A DNA stretch of 64,000 nucleotides, taken from positions 6,428,655 through 6,492,654 of the forward strand of contig OX422184.1 of NCBI GenBank assembly GCA_949130485.1, given 5' to 3'. Each line of letters opens with the position of its first letter. The first letter of the stretch is position 1. This document shows positions 11,381 to 24,493 of the stretch, piece after piece. The notes beneath the pieces were generated by a model, which made no database searches, had not been told where the DNA came from, and was given only the letters and a program-made list of their open reading frames with translations. The stretch comes from Agelas oroides. Lineage: Eukaryota; Porifera; Demospongiae; Agelasida; Agelasidae. The position numbers were made by a program, and so were the translations under genes.

Positions 11381-14054
11381 TCTCCTACATTCTACCATGG
11401 CTCTACTTGACTCTACTACATTCTACCATGGGTCTATTTGGCTCTACTTGACTGTACTACATTCTACCATGGCTCTGCATTTCTCTCCTTGGATCTACTA
11501 ACACTCTACCATGGCTCTACTTGGCTCTACTTGACTCTACTACACTCTACCATGGCTCTCCTTGGCTCTACTTGACTCCACTACACTATACAATTGCTCT
11601 ATCTGGCTCTACTTGTCTCTACTACATTCTACCATGGCTCTACTACATTCTACCATTGCTCTACTTGACTCTACTTGACTCTACATGACTATACTTGACT
11701 CTACGTGAGTCCACTGCACTCTACCATGGCTTTAGTTGGATCTACTTGACTGTACTACACTCTAGCATGGCTCTACTTGGCTCTACTTGACTCTACTACA
11801 CTCTACCATGGCTCTACTCCATTGTACTATGCCTCTACTTGACACTACATGACTCTACCACATTCTACCATAGCTCTACTTGACTCTATATGAATCTACT
11901 ACATTCTACCATGGCTCTACTTGACTCTACTTTGCTCTACTTGACTCTACTACACTCTACCATGGCTCTACTCCATTGTACATGACACTACATGACTCTA
12001 CTGCATTCTACCATGCCTCTACATGACTCTACTCCATCCTACCATTGCTCTACTTGACTCTACTTGATTCTACTGCACTCTACCATGGCTCTACCTGTCT
12101 CTACTACATTCTACTATGCCTCTACTTGACTGTACATGACTCTACTACATTCTACAGTGCGCCTACTTGACTCTACATGCCTCTACTACATTCTACCATG
12201 GCTCTACTTGACTCTACGTCACTCTACTTCACTCTTCTACACTCTAGCATGGCTCTACTTGACTCTACTACACTCTACCATGGCTCTACTTGGCTCTACT
12301 ACACTCTACCATGGCTCTACTTCACTCTACTACACTCTACCATGGCTCTACTTTACTCTACGTAATTCTACTACACAATACCATGGCTCTACCTGGCTCT
12401 ACTACATTCTACCATGCCTCTACTTGACTCTACATGACCCTACTACACTCCACCATACCTCTATGTGACTTTACGTGAGTCTATACTGCACTCCACCATG
12501 GCTCTACTTGGCTCTACTTGACTCTACTACACTCTACCATGGCTCTACTCCATTGTACTATGCCTCTACTTGACACTACATGACTCTACTTGACTCAACT
12601 ACACTCTACCATGGCTCTACTTGGCTCTACTACACTCTAGCATGGCTCTACTTGGCTCTACTTGATTCTACTACACTCTACCAAGGCATGTCTCCACCTG
12701 TCTCTACTAAATTCTACCATGCCTCTACTTGACTCTACTGCACTCTACTACATTCTACCGTGGCTCTACCTGACTCTACTACACCCTACCATGGCTCTTC
12801 TAGGTTCTACCTGACTCCACTAGACTATACCATTGCTCTACCTGCCTCTACTTGTCTCTACTACATTCTACCATGGCTCTACTACATTCTACCATTGCTC
12901 TACTTGACTCTACTTGACTCTACATGACTCTACTACATTTCACCATGCCTCTACTTGACTCTACGTGTGTCTACTGCACTCTAGCATGGCTCTACTTGGG
13001 TCTAATTGACTCTACTACACTCTACCATGGCTCTACTTAGATCTACTTGACTCTACTACACTCTACCATGGTATACTGCATTGTACTATGCCTCTACTTG
13101 ACACTACATTCCTCTACTATATTCTACCATGGCTCTACCTGACTCTACTCCACACTACTATGGCTCTACTTGGCTCTACTTGATTCTACTACACTCTACC
13201 ATGGCATGGCTCTACCTGTCTCTACTACATTCTACCATGGCTCTACCTGACTCTACTACACCCTACCATGGCTCTCCTTGGCTCTACTTGACTCCATTAC
13301 ACTATACTATTGCTCTACCTGGCTCTACTTGTCTCTACTACATTCTACCATGGCTCTACTACATTCTACCAATGCTCTACTTGACTCTCCTTGACTCTAC
13401 ATGACTCTACTACATTCCACCATGCCTCTACTTGACTCTACGTGTGTCTACTGCACTCTAGCATGGCTCTACTTGGCTCTACTTGACTCTTCTACACTCT
13501 ACCATGGTATACTCCATTGTACTATGCCTCTACTTGACACTACATGACTCTACTATATATTCTACCATGGCTCTACCTGACTCTACTCCACACTACTTTG
13601 GCTCTACTTGGCTCTGCTTGATTCTACTACACTCTACCATGGCATGGCTCTACCTGTCTCTACTACATTCTATCATGCCTCTACTTGACTCTACTGCACT
13701 CTACTACATTCTACCATTGCTCTACCTGACTCTACTACACCCTACCATGGCTCTCCTTGGCTCTACTTGACTCCACTACACTATACAATTGCTCTACCTG
13801 GCTCTACTTGTCTCTACTACATTCTACCATGGCTCTACTACATTCTACCATTGCTCTACTTGACTCTACTTGACTCTACAGGACTATACTTGACTCTACG
13901 TGAGTCTACTGCACTCTAGCATGGCTTTAGTTGGATCTACTTGACTGTACTACACTCTAGCATGGCTCTACTTGGCTCTACTTGACTCTACTACACTCTA
14001 CCATGGCTCTACTCCATTGTACTATGCCTCTACTTGACAATACATGACTCTACC

Positions 14055-15936
14055 ACATTCTACCATAGCTCTACTTGACTCTATATGAATCTACTACATT
14101 CTACCATGGCTCTACTTGACTCTACTTTGCTCTACTTGACTCTACTACACTCTACCATGGCTCTACTCCATTATACATGACACTACATGACTCTATTGCA
14201 TTCTACCATGCCTCTACATGACTCTACTCCATCCTACCATTGCTCTACTTGACTCTACTTGATTCTACTGCACTCTACCATGGCTCTACCTGTCTCTACT
14301 ACATTCTACTATGCCTCTACTTGACTGTACATGACTCTACTACACTCTTCCATGGTTCTACTTGATTCCACTACACTCTACCATGTCTCTACTCCATTGT
14401 ACCATGGCTCTACTTGATACTACCTGACTCTACTACATTCTACAGTGGTTCTACATGACTATACTAGACTCTACTACACTCTAGCATGGCTCTACTTGGC
14501 TCTACTTGACTCTACTACTCTCTACCATGCATCTACTCCATTGAACTATGCCTCTACTTTACACTACATAACTCTACTTGACTCTACTACAATCTACCAT
14601 GGCTCTACTTGGCTCTACTTGACTCCACTACACTATACCATTGCTCTACCTTGTGCTACTTGTCTCTACTACATTCTACCATGGACCATAGCTCTACTTA
14701 ACTCTATGTGACGCCACTACATTCTACCATGGCTCTACTTGACTCTCCTTGATTCTGCTACACTCTACCTTGGGTCTACTTGGCTCTACTTGATTCCACT
14801 ACACTCTACCATGTCTCTACTCCATTGTAGCATGACTCTACTTGATACTACATGACTCTACTACATTCTACGATGGCTCTACTTGACTCTACTACACTGT
14901 ACCATGGCTCTACTTGCTCTACTGGACTCTACTACACTATACCATTGCTCTACTTGGTGCTACTTGTCTCTACTACATTCTACCATGGCTCTACTACATT
15001 CTACCATAGCTCTACTTGACTCTATATGAATCTACTACATTCTACCATGGCTCTACTTGACTCTACTTTGCTCTACTTGACTCTACTACACTCTACCATG
15101 GCTCTACTCCATTATACATGACACTACATGACTCTATTGCATTCTACCATGCCTCTACATGACTCTACTCCATCCTACCATTGCTCTACTTGACTCTACT
15201 TGATTCTACTGCACTCTACCATGGCTCTACCTGTCTCTACTACATTCTACTATGCCTCTACTTGACTGTACATGACTCTACTACACTCTTCCATGGTTCT
15301 ACTTGATTCCACTACACTCTACCATGTCTCTACTCCATTGTACCATGGCTCTACTTGATACTACCTGACTCTACTACATTCTACAGTGGTTCTACATGAC
15401 TATACTAGACTCTACTACACTCTAGCATGGCTCTACTTGGCTCTACTTGACTCTACTACTCTCTACCATGCATCTACTCCATTGAACTATGCCTCTACTT
15501 TACACTACATAACTCTACTTGACTCTACTACACTCTACCATGGCTCTACTTGGCTCTACTTGACTCCACTACACTATACCATTGCTCTACCTGGTGCTAC
15601 TTGTCTCTACTACATTCTACCATGGACCATAGCTCTACTTAACTCTATGTGACGCCACTACATTCTACCATGGCTCTACTTGACTCTCCTTGATTCTGCT
15701 ACACTCTACCTTGGGTCTACTTGGCTCTACTTGATTCCACTACACTCTACCATGTCTCTACTCCATTGTAGCATGACTCTACTTGATACTACATGACTCT
15801 ACTACATTCTACGATGGCTCTACTTGACTCTACTACACTGTACCATGGCTCTACTTGCTCTACTGGACTCTACTACACTATACCATTGCTCTACTTGGTG
15901 CTACTTGTCTCTACTACATTCTACCATGGCTCTACT
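14055..15936 (+). repeat. 941-bp tandem duplication
   Basis: Copies are 14,055-14,995 and 14,996-15,936. They share the ACAGTGGTTCTACATGACTA landmark, which is 941 bp apart (around 14,445 and 15,386). I noticed only two differences in the part I compared: CTACAATCTACC near 14,590 and CCTTGTGCTAC near 14,650, against CTACACTCTACC and CCTGGTGCTAC in the second copy. The join reuses the shared sequence ACATTCTACCATAGC. Confidence 0.87.
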
Positions 15937-17085
15937 ACATTCTACCATAGCTCTACTTAACTCGATATGATGCCACTACATTCTACCATTGCTCTACTTG
16001 ACTCTACTTGACTCTACTACTCTCTACCATGCATCTACTCCATTGAACTATGCCTCTACTTTACACTAGATAACTCTACTTGACTCTACTACACTCTACC
16101 ATGGCTCTACTTGGCTCTACTTGACTCCACTACACTATACCATTGCTCTACCTGGTGCTACTTGTCTCTACTACATTCTACCATGGACCATAGCTCTACT
16201 TCACTCTATGTGATGCCACTACATTCTACCATGGCTCTACTTGACTCTCCTTGATTCTGCTACACTCTACCTTGGGTCTACTTGGCTCTACTTGATTCCA
16301 CTACACTCTACCATGTCTCTACTCCATTGTAGCATGACTCTACTTGATACTACATGACTCTACTACATTCTACGATGGCTCTACTTGACTCTACTACACT
16401 GTACCATGGCTCTACTTGCTCTACTGGACTCTACTACACTATACCATTGCTCTACTTGGTGCTACTTGTCTCTACTACATTCTACCATGGCTCTACTACA
16501 TTCTACCATAGCTCTACTTAACTCGATATGATGCCACTACATTCTACCATTGCTCTACTTGACTCTACTTGACTCTACTACTCTCTACCATGCATCTACT
16601 CCATTGAACTATGCCTCTACTTTACACTAGATAACTCTACTTGACTCTACTACACTCTACCATGGCTCTACTTGGCTCTACTTGACTCCACTACACTATA
16701 CCATTGCTCTACCTGGTGCTACTTGTCTCTACTACATTCTACCATGGACCATAGCTCTACTTAACTCTATGTGACGCCACTACATTCTACCATGGCTCTA
16801 CTTGACTCTCCTTGATTCTGCTACACTCTACCTTGGGTCTAATTGGCTCTACTTGATTCCACTACACTCTACCATGTCTCTACTCCATTGTAGCATGGCT
16901 CTACTTGATACTACATGACTCTACTACATTCTACGATGGCTCTACTTGACTCTACTACACTGTACCATGGCTCTACTTGCTCTACTGGACTCTACTACAC
17001 TATACCATTGCTCTACTTGGTTCTACTTGTGTCTACTCCCTTCTACCATGGCTCTACTACAATCTAGCATAGTTCTACTTGACTT
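15471..17085 (+). repeat. 561-bp tandem repeat, three copies
   Basis: CATCTACTCCATTGAAC occurs at 15,471, 16,032 and 16,593, each 561 bp apart. The first and second copies are very close but differ at TTAACTCTATGTGACGCC against TTCACTCTATGTGATGCC. The third ends in the diverged edge variants also found at 3,100-3,190. Other macro-unit copies have only two units, so copy number varies within the window. Confidence 0.85.
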
Positions 17086-17283
17086 TGTCGACTCTCCTAC
17101 ATTCTACCATGGCTCTACTTGACTCTACTACATTCTACCATGGGTCTATTTGGCTCTACTTGACTGTACTACATTCTACCATGGCTCTGCATTTCTCTCC
17201 TTGGATCTACTAACACTCTACCATAGCTCTACTTGGCTCTACTTGACTCTACTACACACTACCTTGGCTCTACTACATTCTAT

Positions 17284-17500
17284 CATGACTCTATGTGACT
17301 CTACTTGACTCTACTACACACTACCATGGCTCTACCTGGTTCTTCTACATTCTTCCATGCCTCTACTTGACTCTACATGGCTCTACTACATTCTACCATG
17401 GGTCTATTTGGCTCTACTTGACTGTACTACACTCTACCCTTGCACTATGTCGGTCTCCTTGGATCTATACTAACACTCTACCATGGCTCTACTAGGATCT
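17284..17500 (+). repeat. Diverged TATGTCGG module, copy 2
   Basis: This is the same series of off-consensus variants as 3,380-3,605, at a spacing of 13,904 bp. It supports the colinearity of the two macro-units across the expanded 941/561 region. Confidence 0.7.
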
Positions 17501-18003
17501 ACTTGACTCTATTACACTCTAGCATGGCTCTACTTTGCTCTACTTGCCTCTATTACATTCTCCCATGGCTCTACTACATTCTACCATAGCGCTACTTCAC
17601 TGTATATGACTCTACTACATTCTACCATGGCTCTACTTGACTCTAGCATGGCTCTACTTGGCTCTACTTGGCTCTACATGATTCTACTCCATTGTACTTG
17701 ATACTACATGACTCTACTGCATTCTACCATGGCTCTACATGACTCTACTACACTCTAACATGGCTCTACTTGACCCTACTTGATACTACTACACTCTACC
17801 ATGGCTCTACCTGTCTCTACTACATTCTACCATGCCTCTATTGACTCTACATGACTCTACTTCGTTCTACGTTGACTCTACTTGGTTCTCCTTGACTGTA
17901 CTACACTCTACGATGGTTCTACGTGGCTCTCCTTGGCCCTACTTGACTCTACATGACTCTACTACATTCTACCATGGCTCTACTTGACTCTACTTGACTT
18001 TAC

Positions 18004-18495
18004 ATGACTCTACTACATTCTACGATGGCTCTACTTGACTGTACTTCACTCTACTACACTCTAGCATGGCTCTACTTGGCTCTACTTGACTCTACTACAC
18101 TCTACCATGGATCTACTCCATTGTACTATGCCTCTACTTTACACTACATGACTCTCCTTGACTCAACTACACTCTACCATGGCTCTACTTGGCTCTACTA
18201 CACTCTAGCATGGCTCTACTTGGCTCTACTTGATTCTACTACACTCTACCAAGGAATGGCTCTAGCTGTCACTACTACATTCTACCATGCCTCTACTAGA
18301 CTCTACTGCACTCTACTAGATTCTACCATGGCTCTACTTGACTCTACTACACCCTACCATGGCTCTCCTAGGTTCTACTTGACTCCACTAGACTATACCA
18401 TTGCTCTACCTGGCTCTACTTGTCGCTACTACATTCTACCATGGCTCTACTACATTCTACCATTACTCTCCTTGACTCTACTTGACTCTACATGA
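18004..18495 (+). other. Longest open frame in the window (163 codons), judged non-coding
   Basis: This run of 163 codons is the longest open frame seen. It starts inside one repeat trimer and crosses the start of the 483-bp extra segment, where AAGGAATGGCTCTAGCTG happens to shift class c out of the TAG-bearing frame. The predicted residues are almost only L, Y, S, T, H, P, D, A, M, W and G in a repeated order, with no signal for a known domain. The same sequence in other copies is closed by stops. I list it so that the reader does not take it for a gene. Confidence 0.85.
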
Positions 18496-18727
18496 CTCTA
18501 CTACATTCCACCATGGCTCTACCTGACTCTACTCCACACTACTATGGCTCTACTTGGCTGTACTTGATTCTACTACACTCTACCATGGCATGGCTCTACC
18601 TGTCTCTACTACATTCTACCATGGCTCTACCTGACTCTACCACACCCTACCATGGCTCTCCTTGGCTCTACTTGACTCCACTACACTATACCATTGCTCT
18701 ACCTGGCTCTACTTGTCTCTACTACAT
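18244..18727 (+). repeat. 483-bp segment present in macro-unit copy 2 only
   Basis: The spacing between copy 1 and copy 2 jumps from 13,914 to 14,397 here, a net 483 bp. The segment consists of ordinary monomers related to the modules at 400-1,000 (CTCCTAGGTTC, ACACTACTATGG, CCATGGCATGG), so it was probably acquired by exchange with another part of the array, or lost from copy 1. Confidence 0.65.
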
Positions 18728-19459
18728 TCCACCATGCCTCTACTTGACTCTACGTGTGTCTACTGTACTCTAGCATGGCTCTGCTTGGATCTACTTGACT
18801 TTACTACACTCTACCATGGTTTACTCCATTGTACTATGCCTCTTCTTGACACTACATGACTCTACTATATTCTACCATGGCTCTACCTGACTCTACTCCA
18901 CACTACTATGGCTCTACTTGGCTCTACTTGATTCTACTACACTCTACCATGGCATGGCTCTACCTGTCTCTACAACATTCTATCATGCCTCTACTTGACT
19001 CTACCGCACTCTACTACATTCTACCATGGCTCTACCTGACTCTACTACACCATACCATGGCTCTCCTTGGCTCTACTTGACTCCAGTACACTATACCATT
19101 GCTCTACCTGGCTCCACTTGTCTCTACTACATTCTACCATGGCTCTACTACATTCTACCATTGCTCTACTTGACTCTACTTGACTCTACATGACTATACT
19201 TGACTCTACGTGAGTCTACTGCACTCTAGCATGGCTTTAGTTGGATCTACTTGACTGTACTACACTCTAGCATGGCTCTACTTGGCTCTACTTGACTCTA
19301 CTACACTCCAGCATGGCTCTACTTGGCTCTATATGACTCTACAACACTCTACCATAGCTCTACTCCATTGTATTATGCCTCTACTTCACACTACATGATT
19401 CTACCACATTCTACCATAGCTATACTTGACTCTATATGAATCTACTACACTCTACCATG

Positions 19460-20260
19460 GCTCTACTCCATTGTACATGACATTACATGACTCTACTGCA
19501 TTCTACCATGCCTCTACATGACTCTACTACATCCTACCGTTGCTCTACTTGACTCTACTTGATTCTACTGCACTCTACCATGGCTCTACCTATCTCTACT
19601 ACATTCTACCGTGCCTCTACTTGACTCTACATGACTCTACTACATTCTACCGTGCGCCTACTTGACTCTACATGCCTCTACTACATTCTACCATGGCTCT
19701 ACTTGACTCTACTTCATTCTACTTCACTCTACTACACTCTAGCATGGCTCTACTTGACTCTACTACACTCTACCATGGATCTATTCCATTGTACTATGCC
19801 TCTACTTTACACTACATGACTCTACTTGACTCAACTTCACTCTACCATGGCTCTACTTGGCTCTACTACACTCTACCATGGCTCTACTTCACTCTACTAC
19901 ACTCTACCATGGCTCTACTTTACTCTACGTAATTCTACTACACAATACCATGGCTCTACCTGGCTCTACTACATTCTACCATGCCTCTACTTGACTCTAC
20001 ATGACCCTACTACACTCCACCAAACCTCTATGTGACTCTACGTGAGTCTATACTGCACTCCACCATGGCTCTACTTGGCTCTACTTGACTCTACTACACT
20101 CTACCATGGCTCTACTCCATTGTACTATGCCTCTACTTGACACTACATGACTCTACTTGACTCAACTACGCTCTACCATCGCTCTACTTGGCTCTACTAC
20201 ACTCTAGCATGGCTCTACTTGGCTCTACTTGATTCTACTACACTATACAATTGCTCTACC
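19460..20260 (+). repeat. Block shared with 24,210-25,010 and 38,350-39,090
   Basis: Landmarks GACATTACATGAC, CCTACCGTTGC, CACCAAACCTC and ACCATCGCTC recur at +4,749 bp (24,210-25,010) and +18,884 bp (38,350-39,090). The spacing to the latter is 18,882 further left; a 2-bp insertion (CTCTATACCATGG near 38,330) explains the difference. Confidence 0.75.
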
Positions 20261-20269
20261 TGGCTCTAC

Positions 20270-21910
20270 TTGTCTCTACTACATTCTACCATGGCTCTAC
20301 TACATTCTACCTATGCTCTACTTGACTCTCCTTGACTCTACATGACTCTACTACATTCCACCATGCCTCTACTTGACTCTACGTGTGTCTACTGCACTCT
20401 AGCATGGCTCTACTTGGCTCTACTTGACTCTTCTACACTCTACCATGGTATACTCCATTGTACTATGCCTCTACTTGACACTACATGACTCTACTATATA
20501 TTCTACCATGGCTCTACCTGACTCTACTCCACACTACTTTGGCTCTACTTGGCTCTGCTTGATTCTACTACACTCTACCATGGCATGGCTCTACCTGTCT
20601 CTACTACATTCTATCATGCCTCTACTTGACTCTACTGCACTCTACTACATTCTACCATTGCTCTACCTGACTCTACTACACCCTACCATGGCTCTCCTTG
20701 GCTCTACTTGACTCCACTACACTATACAATTGCTCTACCTGGCTCTACTTGTCTCTACTACATTCTACCATGGCTCTACTACATTCTACCATTGCTCTAC
20801 TTGACTCTACTTGACTCTACAGGACTATACTTGACTCTACGTGAGTCTACTGCACTCTAGCATGGCTTTAGTTGGATCTACTTGACTGTACTACACTCTA
20901 GCATGGCTCTACTTGGCTCTACTTGACTCTACTACACTCTACCATGGCTCTACTCCATTGTACTATGCCTCTACTTGACAATACATGACTCTACCACATT
21001 CTACCATAGCTCTACTTGACTCTATATGAATCTACTACATTCTACCATGGCTCTACTTGACTCTACTTTGCTCTACTTGACTCTACTACACTCTACCATG
21101 GCTCTACTCCATTATATATGACACTACATGACTCTATTGCATTCTACCATGCCTCTACATGACTCTACTCCATCCTACCATTGCTCTACTTGACTCTACT
21201 TGATTCTACTGCACTCTACCATGGCTCTACCTGTCTCTACTACATTCTACTATGCCTCTACTTGACTGTACATGACTCTACTACACTCTTCCATGGTTCT
21301 ACTTGATTCCACTACACTCTACCATGTCTCTACTCCATTGTACCATGGCTCTACTTGATACTACCTGACTCTACTACATTCTACAGTGGTTCTACATGAC
21401 TATACTAGACTCTACTACACTCTAGCATGGCTCTACTTGGCTCTACTTGACTCTACTACTCTCTACCATGCATCTACTCCATTGAACTATGCCTCTACTT
21501 TACACTACATAACTCTACTTGACTCTACTACACTCTACCATGGCTCTACTTGGCTCTACTTGACTCCACTACACTATACCATTGCTCTACCTGGTGCTAC
21601 TTGTCTCTACTACATTCTACCATGGACCATAGCTCTACTTAACTCTATGTGACGCCACTACATTCTACCATGGCTCTACTTGACTCTCCTTGATTCTGCT
21701 ACACTCTACCTTGGGTCTACTTGGCTCTACTTGATTCCACTACACTCTACCATGTCTCTACTCCATTGTAGCATGACTCTACTTGATACTACATGACTCT
21801 ACTACATTCTACGATGGCTCTACTTGACTCTACTACACTGTACCATGGCTCTACTTGCTCTACTGGACTCTACTACACTATACCATTGCTCTACTTGGTG
21901 CTACTTGTCT
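20270..21910 (+). repeat. H1 sub-block, copy 4 (partial)
   Basis: This block matches about 13,330-14,970 at a constant spacing of 6,941 bp, including the GTATACTCC, GCTTTAGTTGG and ACAGTGGTTC landmarks. It ends where the downstream 561-bp tandem would continue; instead the 3.2-kb block family begins at 21,917. One visible difference is ATTATATATGACAC near 21,110 against ATTATACATGACAC. Confidence 0.72.
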
Positions 21911-21916
21911 CTACTG

Positions 21917-24212
21917 CACTCTAGCATGGCTCTACTTGACTCTATATGGATCTACTACATTCTACCATGGCTCTACTTGACTCTACTTTGCTCTACTTGA
22001 CTCTACTACACTCTACCATGGCTCTACTCCATTGTACATGACACTACATGACTCTACTGCATTCTACCATGCCTCTACATGACTCTACTCCATCCTACCA
22101 TTGCTCTACTTGACTCTACTTGATTCTACTGCACTCTACCATGGCTCTACCTGTCTCTACTACATTCTACTATGCCTCTACTTGACTGTACTACATTCTA
22201 CCGTGCGCCTACTTGACTCTACATGCCTCTACTACATTCTACCATGGCTCTACTTGACTCTACTTCACTCTACTTCACTCTACTTCACTCTACCATGGAT
22301 CTATTCCATTGTACTATGCCTCTACTTTACACTACATGACTCTACTTGACTCAACTTCACTCTACCATGGCTCTAATTGGCTCTACTACACTCTACCATG
22401 GCTCTACTTGACTCTACATGACTCTACTACATTCTACCGTGCCCCTACTTGACTCTACATGCCTCTACTACATACTACCATGGCTCTACTTGACTCTACT
22501 TCACTCTACTTCACTCTACTACACTCTAGCATGGCTCTAGTTGACTCTACTACACTCTACCATGGATCTATTCCATTGTACTATGCCTCTACTTTACACT
22601 ACATGACTCTACTTGACTCAACTTCACTCTACCATGGCTCTACTTGGCTCTACAACACTCTACCATGGCTCTTCTTCACTCTACTACACTCTACCATGGC
22701 TCTACTTTACTCTACGTAATTCTACTACACAATACCATGGCTCTACCTGGCTCTACTGCATTCTACCATACCTCTACTTGACTCTACATGACCCTACTAC
22801 ACTCCACCATACCTCTATGTGACTGTACGTGAGTCTATACTGCAATCCACCATGGCTCTACTTGGCTCTACTTGACTCTACTACACTCTACCATGGCTCT
22901 ACTCCATTGTACTATGCCTCTACTTGACACTATATGACTCTACTACATTCTACCAAATCCACCTGACTCTACTCCACACTACCATATGTCTCTACGTGAC
23001 TCTACTTGATTCTATTACACTCTACCATGGCATGGCTCTACCTGTCTCTACTACATTCTATCATGTCTCTACTTGACTCTACATGACTCTACTACATTCT
23101 ACCGTGGCTCTACCAGACTCTACTACGCCCTACCATGGCTCTCCTTGGCTCTACTTGACTCCGCCAAACTATACCATTCCTCTACCTGGCTCTACTTGTC
23201 TCTACTACATTCAACCGTGGATCTACTACATTCTACCATTGTTCTACTTGACTCTACTTGACTCTACATGACTCTACTACATTCCACCATGCCTCTACTT
23301 GACTCTACGTGAGTCTACTGCACTCTACCATGGCTGTACTTGGCTCTACTTGGCTCTACTACACACTAGCTTGGCTCTACTTGACCCTACTTGATTCTAC
23401 TACACTCTTCCATGGCTCTACCAGTCTCTACTACTTTCTACCATGCCCCTACTTGACTCTACACGACTCTACTACATTCTACCATGGCTCTACTTGACTC
23501 CACTTGGCTCTACTACACTCTAGCATGGCTCTACTTGACCCTACTTCATTCTACTACACTCTTCCATGGCTCTACCTGTCTCTACTACATTCTACCATGC
23601 CCCTATATACTTTACTCTACACGACTCTACTACATTCTATAATGACTCTACTTGACTCTACTTCACTCTACTACACTCTAGCATGACTCTACTTGACTCC
23701 ACTGCACTCTACCATGGATCTACTCTATTGTACTATGCCTGTACTTTGCACTACATGACTCTACTTGACTCAACTGCACTCTACCATGGCTCTACTTGGC
23801 TCTACTTCACTCTACCATGGCTCTACCTGACTCTACTACACTCTACCATGCCTTTACTTGACTCGACTTAATTCTACTACACACAATACCATGGCTCTAC
23901 CTGGCTCTACTACATTCTACCATGACTCTACTTGACACTACATGACTCTACTTCATTCCAACATGCCTCTATACTTGACTCTACGTGAGTCTACTGCACT
24001 CTACCATGGCTCAACATGGCTCTAGTTGACTCTACTACACTCTAGCATGGCTCTACGTGGCTCTACTTGACTCTACTACACTCTAGCATGGCTCTACTTG
24101 GCTCTACTTGATTCTACTACACTCTACCAAGGCATGGCTCTACCTGTCTGTACTACATTCTACCATGCCTCTACTTGACTCTACTGCACTCTACTACATT
24201 CTACCATGGCTC
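21917..24212 (+). repeat. 3.2-kb block family, copy 1 (truncated at right)
   Basis: This block matches 25,164-27,471, at a spacing of 3,247 bp at first and 3,257 bp after about 22,190. There one 10-bp monomer (ATGACTCTAC) is missing, between GACTGTAC and TACATTCTACCGTGCGCC. At about 24,213 the match breaks off into the block shared with 19,460-20,260. Distinctive contents include CCAAATCCACC, GACTCCGCCAAAC and CCCCTATATACTTTAC. Confidence 0.78.
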
Positions 24213-24493
24213 TACTCCATTGTACATGACATTACATGACTCTACTGCATTCTACCATGCCTCTACATGACTCTACTACATCCTACCGTTGCTCTACTTG
24301 ACTCTACTTGATTCTACTGCACTCTACCATGGCTCTACCTATCTCTACTACATTCTACCATGCCTCTACTTGACTCTACATGACTCTACTACATTCTACC
24401 GTGCGCCTACTTGACTCTACATGCCTCTACTACATTCTACCATGGCTCTACTTGACTCTACTTCACTCTACTTCACTCTACTACACTCTAGCA

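Larger units (their letters stand above)
8632..11540 (+). repeat. H1 sub-block, copy 2
   Basis: This is a copy of 520-3,350. It starts where an upstream ATGCCTCTACTACATTCC context replaces the ATGACTCTACTACATTCC of the first copy, and ends where CTACACACTACCTTGG is replaced by CTACACTCTACCATGG near 11,540. Its internal differences are the extra 41-bp units at 9,673-9,754 and scattered single-base changes. It contains its own 561-bp pair, with landmarks at 10,320 and 10,881. Confidence 0.75.
12424..20300 (+). repeat. Macro higher-order repeat unit, copy 2 (expanded)
   Basis: This is a colinear copy of 1-5,570. It is longer because it carries a 941-bp duplication, one extra 561-bp unit and a 483-bp segment (about 18,244-18,727) that copy 1 lacks. 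Copy 1 in turn lacks about 331 bp relative to 19,750-20,080. The indel arithmetic matches the observed landmark spacings exactly in the first two cases: 12,423 - 21 + 941 + 561 = 13,904. Confidence 0.78.

Noticed and set aside
12136..12468. Recurring 86-110-codon open frames as members of a gene family
   Set aside because: They overlap one another in different frames of the same monomers, and their ends are set by TGA in CTTGAC and TAG in CTCTAGC. No frame is favoured across copies.
18004..18495. 163-codon open frame as a gene
   Set aside because: It is made of repeat monomers, has no recognisable domain, and homologous copies are interrupted. Its length is explained by the 31-bp period and a local frame change.
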